Assembly (NCBI GenBank): GCA_037783545.1
Contig: JBBELK010000387.1
Location: 1,426,001 to 1,490,000, forward strand
Direction of reading: 5' to 3'
Length of the DNA: 64,000 nucleotides
Source of the DNA: Henricia sp. BOLD:AAB3569
Lineage: Eukaryota > Echinodermata > Asteroidea > Spinulosida > Echinasteridae
Below the pieces are notes generated by a model. It was not told where the DNA came from, made no database searches, and saw only the letters and a list, made by a program, of their open reading frames with translations. Positions within the stretch are counted from its first letter, which is position 1. Each line of letters starts with the position of its first letter. The position numbers were made by a program, and so were the translations under genes. Positions 55,295 to 64,000 of the stretch are shown here, one piece after another.

Positions 55295-58200
55295 CATTTC
55301 CTGCAATTTTAAGCAAAATCTAAATCATAACATTTTTGGCCAAAAATTAAAAAAATCACAAGGGGTTAGTCCATCAATTTTTATCAAAAATGGCCAAAAA
55401 TTGACGTTTTTGAAAATGTCTTAGAAATAACTCATAATGAAAATTTAGCCTGTCTGGAACCTTATTTCTAAGAAAAATGGACAATTTGGCAAATATTCAA
55501 CAAATTTTCTCAAAATCTAAAAATTTTCCAAATTTCATATTTTATTTTCTGGATGACCAGTCAATGTTAAATTCAAGGAATATCATCTATGGGTCCTAAG
55601 CAACATTTCCTGCAATTTTAAGCAAAATCTAAATCATAACATTTTTGGCCAAAAATTAAAAAAATCACAAGGGGTTAGTCCATCAATTTTTATCAAAAAT
55701 GGCCAAAAATTGACGTTTTTGAAAATGTCTTAGAAATAACTCATAATGAAAATTTAGCCTGTCTGGAACCTTATTTCTAAGAAAAATGGACAATTTGGCA
55801 AATATTCAACAAATTTTCTCAAAATCTAAAAATTTTCCAAATTTCATATTTTATTTTCTGGATGACCAGTCAATGTTAAATTCAAGGAATATCATCTATG
55901 GGTCCTAAGCAACATTTCCTGCAATTTTAAGGAAAATCTAAATCATAACATTTTTGGCCAAAAATTAAAAAAATCACAAGGGGTTAGTCCATCAATTTTT
56001 ATCAAAAATGGCCAAAAAGTTACGTTTTTGAAAATGTCTTAGAAATTACTCATAATGAAAACTTAGCCTGTCTGGAACCTTATTTCTAAGAAAAATTGAC
56101 AATTTGGCAAATATTCAACAAATTTTCTCAAAATCTAAAAATTTTCCAAATTTCATATTTTATTTTCTGGATGACCAGTCAATGTTAAATTCAAGGAATA
56201 TCATCTATGGGTCCTAAGCAACATTTCCTGCAATTTTAAGCAAAATCTAAATCATAACATTTTTGGCCAAAAATTAAAAAAATCACAAGGGCAATTTTTA
56301 TCAAAAATGGCCAAAAATTGACGTTTTTGAAAATGTCTTAGAAATGACTCATAATGAAAATTTAGCCTGTCTGGAACCTTATTTCTAAGAAAAATGGACA
56401 ATTTGGCAAATATTCAACAAATTTTCTCAAAATCTAAACATTTTCCAAATTTCATATTTTATTTTCTGGATGACCAGTCAATGTTAAATTCAAGGAATAT
56501 CATCTATGGGTCCTAAGCAACATTTCCTGCAATTTTAAGCAAAATCTAAATCATAACATTTTTGGCCAAAAATTAAAAAAATCACAAGGGGTTAGTCCAT
56601 CAATTTTTATCAAAATTGGCCAAAAATTGACGTTTTTGAAAATGTCTTAGAAATGACTCATAATGAAAATTTAGCCTGTCTGGAACCTTATTTCTAAGAA
56701 AAATGGACAATTTGGCAAATATTCAACAAATTTTCTCAAAATCTAAAAATTTTCCAAATTTCATATTTTATTTTCTGGATGACCAGTCAATGTTAAATTC
56801 AAGGAATATCATCTATGGGTCCTAAGCAACATTTCCTGCAATTTTAAGCAAAATCTAAATCATAAATTTTTGGCCAAAAATTAAAAAAATCACAAGGGGT
56901 TAGTCCATCAATTTTTATCAAAAATGGCAAAAAATTGACGTTTTTGAAAATGTCTTAGAAATGACTCATAATGAAAATTTAGCCTGTCTGGAACCTTATT
57001 TCTAAGAAAAATGGACAATTTGGCAAATATTCAACAAATTTTCTCAAAATCTAAAAATTTTCCAAATTTAATATTTTATTTTCTGGATGACCAGTCAATG
57101 TTAAATTCAAGGAATATCATCTATGGGTCCTAAGCAACATTTCCTGCAATTTTAAGCAAAATCTAAATCATAAATTTTTGGCCAAAAATTAAAAAAATCA
57201 CAAGGGGTTAGTCTATCAATTTTTATCAAAAATTGCCAAAAATTGACGTTTTTGAAAATGTCTTAGAAATGACTCATAATGAAAATTTAGCCTGTCTGGA
57301 ACCTTATTTATAAGAAAAATTGACAATTTGGCAAATATTCAACAAATTTTCTCAAAATCTAAAAATTTCCCAAATTTAATATTTTATTTTTTGGATGACC
57401 AGTCAATGTTAAATTCAAGGAATATCATCTATGGGTCCTAAGCAACATTTCCTGCAATTTTAAGCAAAATCTAAATCATAACATTTTTGGCCAAAAATTA
57501 AAAAAATCACAAGGGGTTAGTCCATCAATTTTTATCAAAAATGGCCAAAAATTGACGTTTTTGAAAATGTCTTAGAAATAACTCATAATGAAAATTTAGC
57601 CTGTCTGGAACCTTATTTCTAAGAAAAATGGACAATTTGGCAAATATTCAACAAATTTTCTCAAAATCTAAAAATTTTCCAAATTTCATATTTTATTTTC
57701 TGGATGACCAGTCAATGTTAAATTCAAGGAATATCATCTATGGGTCCTAAGCAACATTTCCTGCAATTTTAAGCAAAATCTAAATCATAACATTTTTGGC
57801 CAAAAATTAAAAAAATCACAAGGGGTTAGTCCATCAATTTTTATCAAAAATGGCCAAAAATTGACGTTTTTGAAAATGTCTTAGAAATAACTCATAATGA
57901 AAATTTAGCCTGTCTGGAACCTTATTTCTAAGAAAAATGGACAATTTGGCAAATATTCAACAAATTTTCTCAAAATCTAAAAATTTTCCAAATTTCATAT
58001 TTTATTTTCTGGATGACCAGTCAATGTTAAATTCAAGGAATATCATCTATGGGTCCTAAGCAACATTTCCTGCAATTTTAAGCAAAATCTAAATCATAAC
58101 ATTTTTGGCCAAAAATTAAAAAAATCACAAGGGGTTAGTCCATCAATTTTTATCAAAAATGGCCAAAAATTGACGTTTTTGAAAATGTCTTAGAAATGAC

Positions 58201-59439
58201 TCATAATGAAAATTTAGCCTGTCTGGAACCTTATTTCTAAGAAAAATGGACAATTTGGCAAATATTCAACAAATTTTCTCAAAATCTAAACATTTTCCAA
58301 ATTTCATATTTTATTTTCTGGATGACCAGTCAATGTTAAATTCAAGGAATATCATCTATGGGTCCTAAGCAACATTTCCTGCAATTTTAAGCAAAATCTA
58401 AATCATAACATTTTTGGCCAAAAATTAAAAAAATCACAAGGGGTTAGTCCATCAATTTTTATCAAAATTGGCCAAAAATTGACGTTTTTGAAAATGTCTT
58501 AGAAATGACTCATAATGAAAATTTAGCCTGTCTGGAACCTTATTTCTAAGAAAAATGGACAATTTGGCAAATATTTAACAAATTTTCTCAAAATCTAAAA
58601 ATTTTCCAAATTTCATATTTTAATTTCTGGATGACCAGTCAATGTTAAATTCAAGGAATATCATCTATGGGTCCTAAGCAACATTTCCTGCAATTTTAAG
58701 CAAAATCTAAATCATAAATTTTTGGCCAAAAATTAAAAAAATCACAAGGGGTTAGTCTATCAATTTTTATCAAAAATTGCCAAAAATTGACGTTTTTGAA
58801 AATGTCTTAGAAATGACTCATAATGAAAATTTTGCCTGTCTGGAACCTTATTTATAAGAAAAATTGACAATTTGGCAAATATTCAACAAATTTTCTCAAA
58901 ATCTAAAAATTTCCCAAATTTAATATTTTATTTTCTGGATGACCAGTCAATGTTAAATTCAAGGAATATCATCTATGGGTCCTAAGCAACATTTCCTGCA
59001 ATTTTAAGCAAAATCTAAATCATAACATTTTTGGCCAAAAATTAAAAAAATCACAAGGGGTTAGTCCATCAATTTTTATCAAAAATGGCCAAAAATTGAC
59101 GTTTTTGAAAATGTCTTAGAAATAACTCATAATGAAAATTTAGCCTGTCTGGAACCTTATTTCTAAGAAAAATGGACAATTTGGCAAATATTCAACAAAT
59201 TTTCTCAAAATCTAAAATTTTTCCAAATTTCATATTTTATTTTCTGGATGACCAGTCAATGTTAAATTCAAGGAATATCATCTATGGGTCCTAAGCAACA
59301 TTTCCTGCAATTTTAAGCAAAATCTAAATCATAACATTTTTGGCCAAAAATTTTAAAAATCTCTCTTTCGAGATTTTACTCCGGCCGGGAAAAAAAGCAG
59401 AGCTGCATGTATGTGATGGTGTATGGTGGAAATTATTAT

Positions 59440-59740
59440 CTAGATTCGATTCCCAGCGATAGGCTGCCGAATCCAGAAATTACTGAAGCCAAAATACGCG
59501 GTTTTTGCAAGAGTACTCAGCTTCTGATAATGTTTATATTATTGGGAACTGCGTGTGACACAGGCTGGCATAATTTCATGCACATTTAGTGCCTCTCGGT
59601 GCCAATAAATAGGTATACACAGTGTATATTTTGTCGTTTTCCCGTAAAAAAAATGGAATCGATTCCGAGTGCAATTGCGATTCCTTTCTGGAATCGGAGT
59701 CGACTCCGAAAATGCTGGAGTCGCCCAAGCGCTTTAAGCC
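59440..59740. mobile_element. Diverged hAT-like MITE of the 5441 family
   Basis: GAATCGGAGTCGACTCCGAA and ATGCTGGAGTCGCCCAAGC match the right end of 5441-5842. The left end is less clear. Confidence 0.5.
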
Positions 59741-59770
59741 AGCATGTCCATTATTCGGTTACGTAACCAC

Positions 59771-60195
59771 CGCATCCCGGACGGCAGTCTGTGAAAGTCG
59801 GACCCTCCGGATCTTTCGGATCTTTGTTAAAAATTTATATTTAACGAACATAAAGTACCTAGTTTGACTTCTAAATACGCTTACATACCTTTTATTACCA
59901 TGTATTGCACTAATTTCTAATCATACACCACATCGACTATCCACAAAGTGAAATTTTCGAAGAAATAGGCGTAGGAAGTGCAGGACACTAAGAAAAAAGA
60001 AATTGGTTTTTTTTCCACGCCGGATCTTTAAAAATAAGGCCTGTACATGGCGGTAAAAGGTATGGAAGCGTATTAAGAAGTCAAACTAAGCACTTCCTGT
60101 TCATTAAATAGCCATTTTTAAAAAAAGATCCGGAAGATCCGGAAGATCTGGAAGGATCCGGAGGGTCCGTTTTTCACCCACACCCATTCCGGACG
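59771..60195. mobile_element. Long-armed fold-back element
   Basis: The left GGACCCTCCGGATCTTTCGG and the inner TAGTTTGACTTCTAAATACG CTTACATACCTTTTA are mirrored by TAAAAGGTATGGAAGCGTAT ... and GGAGGGTCCG. Short GATCCGGAA repeats lie in the right arm. Confidence 0.72.
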
Positions 60196-60780
60196 AAGCA
60201 GTGAGCCGTACAAGCGCAAAAGCAGCACGCAGTATTCCACTATATCTCCCTACCATTGTTCGTGTCTCAAACATCGAGGGAATTTCCAAGGAATTCCTTT
60301 TAGTTTTTTAGGGGGTTGTTGGTGCGTGTTGAAGTATAGGGCAGGGGCGTTGAGGAGAGTCCTTTTAGGTACGTAAACTGACTTTGTTATATCATGGTTA
60401 TATTATTTAATATTCGACGATTGTGAAGGTTTTCATGCTATGTGAGAATGGTAAAGATAAAATTTTGTTCTGGGTCTTTTACCTACTTCTGTGGGATTTG
60501 TGCATGGGATTTGTGGGTCGAGTAAAATGGGTGAATTTGGGAAAAGAAGACTTGTTTTGAGATTCCTTCCTTGGAGGGGGCGGGGTCCTTAAAGGCAGAG
60601 GCTCGTCAGCAATGCGCGCGCGCCAAATTCGTGCTACGAAATACGTTAAAACTCTTCAGGATTTCATGAAAGATTTTTGAAGGGGAAACTTGGTTTGTGA
60701 TTCCTTGCTTGAAGGGGCTTTGAACCATCTTAAGAATCAGTAACCATCCTTCTAATCTGGTTGTTCTTTTGTCTTTCAGA

Positions 60781-61790
60781 ATGGACTCGTGTGACGGCAG
60801 CTTTTTAGATCAGGTAAATTACAGATCTGTTAAAACTCTAAAGAAATTTCCAAAAAAAATATATGTAAAGAATAAACATTTTCACGGTTATCGATGCCAT
60901 GTTGTTCACGGGGCACTTCGAACACGCGTTGCCGTGTGCGTGCGCGGATCGTAACAACTGCACAGCGCACGCAGACAGCAACGTGTGCTCGAACTGCCCC
61001 GTGAACAACATGGCGTCGATAACCGTGAATGGCTTTATTGGGAAGTTGATCATGGCTTCAGACCTTGTGTGCAAAACATATGAGACAGGCTGAACATTTC
61101 CTCAAAATCGTAAATTTTTCCCACTAAAAATGTTGGGTTCTTCTATCAAATTTGCACTTAAAGGCACAGGCTCGTCAGCAATGCGCGCCCGCCAAATTCG
61201 TGCTCGAAACACGCAGCTCCATGCCTTTACTATGGAGCTGCTGACAAGCCTGTGCCTTTAAGTCATTTAAAAAACAAAATAATTCTGATTAACTTCTCAA
61301 CTCTTTTATACCTAGAATTCTCTTATTTAATCCGGTATTTTTTTTGTATACATTGAACAAAGATTTTAAGGAAATTATCAAGTGGAATCAACAGATAATA
61401 TTATTTTAAGATATACTTCCCACTTGCACTTTTGTCGCAAATGTTCCTTTTCTGTAGAAAAATCACATTTTCTCCTTCAAAAATTGCCTTCAGTTAGTGC
61501 ACAAGATAACCATTTACTGTTGTCGTGCTTACGCACAGACCGCTCGCCGTGTCATTTTGTGCATTACTTTATGCAGTAATTTTATCATTAATTTATCTCA
61601 GAAATGCAACATTTGCGACAGAAGTGCAAGTGGGAAATTTAAATTAAAGTACCACAAAACAATAATTAAACAAAATGAAGCCATTTTGAACGATCATGGT
61701 TAGGGTTTTGAGAACCGTTTATTTCATTAACAGCAATACTTTGTCTTTTCTCCTCAGGTTTTGATCACCAGCCAAGGGTCCAGTTTAAAT
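60781..61790 (+). CDS. Possible two 33-nt coding exons of an unidentified gene
   Basis: 60780-60813 is an AATGGACTCG... block between a TCTTTCAG acceptor and a CAG|GTAAAT donor; it reads MDSCDGSFLDQ. 61758-61790 lies between TCCTCAG and AAT|GTAAGT and reads VLITSQGSSLN. Both are 33 nt and phase 0, so they join in frame and would begin a protein that continues right of the window. The acceptor ahead of the ATG implies an upstream non-coding exon. No family is recognised; both segments are too short for a firm call. Confidence 0.35.
60881..61029. mobile_element. Palindromic MITE between the two putative 33-nt exons
   Basis: TTCACGGTTATCGATGCCAT GTTGTTCACGGGGCA pairs with TGCCCCGTGAACAACATGGCGTCGATAACCGTGAA. 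Arms of about 60 bp. Open frames here on both strands are palindrome artefacts. Confidence 0.82.
61158..61261. mobile_element. MITE family C, compact copy, 104 bp, TTAA-flanked
   Basis: TTAAAGGCACAGGCTCGTCA at the left and CAAGCCTGTGCCTTTAA at the right, loop CATGCCTTTACTATG. Confidence 0.8.
61351..61650. mobile_element. Fold-back element family H, 3'-truncated copy
   Basis: CATTGAACAAAGATTTTAAG and AAGATATACTTCCCACTTGC match 27335-27716. The right arm stops after AAGTGCAAGTGGGAA. Confidence 0.75.
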
Positions 61791-62239
61791 GTAAGTATCA
61801 TATAGTCTCTATTGTAACTTTAAATGTATATTGTTTGTGCTTGGAGCCAATTTTACCATGAATATCTGGGCAATTCTCAGTTTGATGTTAATGATAACAG
61901 TACATTCGCTACCAAAGTAGGTCCCTATTTTTATGTGTGGAGAGAGGCAATTTATGGTAAAATGCCTTGCCAAAAGGCACATCTACAACCTTTTGAATTA
62001 ACCAAGATATTGAGTACACGACACTTGCTGTTTGGATATCAAAATTTCATAGTAAAATTGGCCCTGAGCATGTACATTTTATTAAGGAAAAACTGACCTC
62101 TAAATTTAAATCCTGTGGCAAGTATTAAAACTAAAACAAAATTGGAATACGTGGCCAGTGACATTTAAGAAACTTGGCTTGAGAGATGAAAATTTATCCA
62201 TACATAAACTGCATTTTTTGGGGTATTTTTTTTCGTATA

Positions 62240-62587
62240 CATTGAACAAAGATTTTAAGGAAATTACCTCCTGGAATCAACACATAATGTAATTTTAAGA
62301 TATACTTCCCACTTGCACTTTTGTCGCAAATGTTGCTTTTCTGTAGAAAAATCACGTTTTCTTCTTCAAAAATTGCCTTCAGTTAGTGCACGCAACGCCC
62401 TCTGTTGTCGCGCTTACGCACAGACCGCCCGCCACGTCATTTTGTGCATTACTTTATACAGTAATTTTATCATTTATTTATCTCAGAAATGCAACATTTG
62501 CGACGCAAGTGTCGGTGGGAAGTATATCTTAGAATTGAATAAGCTATCGATTCCATTATATAAATTCACCCAAATCCGTGTTCAATG
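62240..62587. mobile_element. Fold-back element family H, third copy
   Basis: CATTGAACAAAGATTTTAAG at the left and GTGTTCAATG at the right, with the same internal blocks as the other two copies. Confidence 0.8.
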
Positions 62588-62734
62588 TATATGAAAAAAA
62601 ATCCTTTTTTGGAAACTATTATTTTTGAAAAGTGTTTAAACTAAGTTTTAAAATAACTAAAATATTGGCCTTTTTGCAAATTCATTGCCTGAGAAAGTGG
62701 TGGCAAAATCAGTGTACACAAATTTCTGGTATCC

Positions 62735-63062
62735 TTCAATAATAGCGCATTTCATGTCTCTTGAGATCTCACTGCGTTTTACAGCTATCGGGAACCACCT
62801 CAATATTGATACATGTATGAGTGGCGGCTAAGCCAGAGACACTGGGAAAATTCCCCTTCTCTTCCAAAAGAATGTTCTAGGATCTTTAAGGTGCATTACA
62901 CAACACTGGACCTAGGGCTTATTTACATCCCATCCACAGGTGGAGCAATTGGGGTCAAGTGCCTTGCTCAAGGGCACAAATACCTCAAATAGTCTGAAAA
63001 CCACAACCTTCGGGTGTTTCCACCTGAAGTTTGTGAGTGAATGACCGAAACTGCTCAGCCAT
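62735..63062 (-). mobile_element. Diverged SINE, minus strand
   Basis: The left end AATAGCGCATTTCATGTCTC resembles the 3' end of the SINE at 33028. AGTGCCTTGCTCAAGGGCAC is the inverse of the SINE core GTGCCCTTGAGCAAGGCACT. The tRNA-like head near 62990-63062 is degraded. Confidence 0.62.
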
Positions 63063-64000
63063 GATACTTATAACTCATTCTGCAAATTACCTGCACTATG
63101 CTAATGAAAGAAAATTGCATTGTATTTTTATCCGTATGAAATCTGTGCATATCAAGTTGAATTTGCGAAAAGGCTACATGAATAGGAACATTGTACAGAC
63201 TTGACCTATACTCATCTCTGTAAATAGTCGGAAGGTTCCATGTTGTGACTGCCCGAAATTTTCATTCATAAATGCTGGTAAATGTACTGCACAGAACCCC
63301 TTATTTTTGGCATGTAAGGTAAACAAACTTTACTTTTTGCATATGTGCCAAATTTACTTGCTGGAGTGGTTAAAATTGGAGGTCAGTTGAATTCCTTATT
63401 TTTAACTTGTGCTACAGACATTCCATTATGCTCTTTCCAGCCGATTACAAACTGCATGTTACAACATGAACTTATGTCGGCCATTATTCTAGCAAACGCA
63501 TCAACATTCACTTTCGGTATTGGTACCCATTTACTCCTGGGTGCTTTGCGCAATCATCTAAACACCATAAACAAATTTGTGTGCATTTTCAAAGTTTAAC
63601 TAAAATAACCTGGTTTATGACGAAAGAATTTAGTACTCAATTATCACTTAGACCTGTAGAAAACCAGAGCTGCCAACCCTCCCGGAATTTAGGGAAGACA
63701 TCTGGGAAAACAGGTTCATTCTGTGACTCTAAACACATCTAAAAATCCTCAAGGTTGTTAATTGCTGATTTGCAAAAACTTGACCTGGGCTGTGAAACAT
63801 CCAACTCGGTTTAGGGCAAGTCAATTTTTTTGGGGGGTAAATTTTAGGTTTTTCCCTTATCAAATTTCTGCACCTGATGCAATTTCTGATTGTTAAAGTT
63901 TTCTTTAAGTACAAAGTGATGATTGAGTACTAAATTCCTGCCGTTTATTGTACGGAGCTCTTTACAATTGTTTTCATTAAGCCAGATATAGGTTCAAAAA
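63063..64000. other. No gene seen
   Basis: Open frames are under 90 codons and lack splice or family support. This is probably intron if the two 33-nt exons are real. Confidence 0.4.

Larger units (their letters stand above)
40755..59355. repeat. Satellite array, about 309-bp monomer, roughly 58 copies
   Basis: Head-to-tail array, A+T-rich, with stops in all frames. The recurring block GTTTTTGAAAATGTCTTAGA returns every 309 bases (for example 41242, 41551, 41860), with shorter variants of about 290-300. Each monomer contains the palindrome TTTTTGGCCAAAAA and blocks CTGGATGACCAGTCAATG and ATCATCTATGGGTCCTAAGC. The first unit (about 40758-40930) is internally deleted. The array ends abruptly at AATTTTAAAAATCTCTC. 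The only non-satellite DNA inside is the element at 54543-55294. Function is unknown; satellites of this kind may be pericentromeric or dispersed. Confidence 0.97.

Overview
The window is a eukaryotic, animal genome segment: intron-rich genes with GT/AG splice sites, A+T-rich non-coding DNA, tRNA-derived SINEs with an A/B box head, and very many short inverted-repeat transposons (MITEs). The encoded proteins are close to vertebrate ZMYND8 and TRAM1. With the repeat style this suggests a marine invertebrate deuterostome (echinoderm-like); that placement is inference, not shown by a marker gene.

Layout: (1) 1273-11232, minus strand: nine coding exons forming the first 410 codons of a ZMYND8/PRKCBP1-type chromatin reader (Ser/Pro/Lys-rich N-terminus, PHD finger, bromodomain, start of the zinc-binding linker). 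The PWWP and MYND parts would lie beyond the left edge. (2) 11233-22462: no convincing gene; SINEs, Tc1-like, TIR and fold-back elements, several nested. (3) 22463-23371, minus: an uninterrupted 302-codon ORF for a protein with a Myb/SANT- or MADF-like N-terminal region. (4) 25230-26400: a 17-bp minisatellite carrying a SINE, with a diverged inverted arm. (5) 26947-36242, plus: a complete 11-exon TRAM1/TRAM2 homologue (391 aa), introns loaded with repeats. (6) 36243-40750: fold-back elements. (7) about 40755-59355: an 18.6-kb satellite array of about 309-bp monomers with higher-order structure, interrupted by one 752-bp inverted-repeat transposon. (8) 59356-64000: repeats plus two possible 33-nt coding exons of an unidentified plus-strand gene.

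The genes do not form a pathway: ZMYND8 acts on chromatin, the Myb-like protein probably in the nucleus, TRAM at the ER translocon. The striking content is the repeat landscape: the satellite and its 907-bp higher-order repeat, and several transposon insertions whose boundaries can be proven from target-site duplications and from empty paralogous sites inside this same window. All exon structures were assembled by eye from splice sites, reading phase and remembered family similarity; no alignment or expression data were used.
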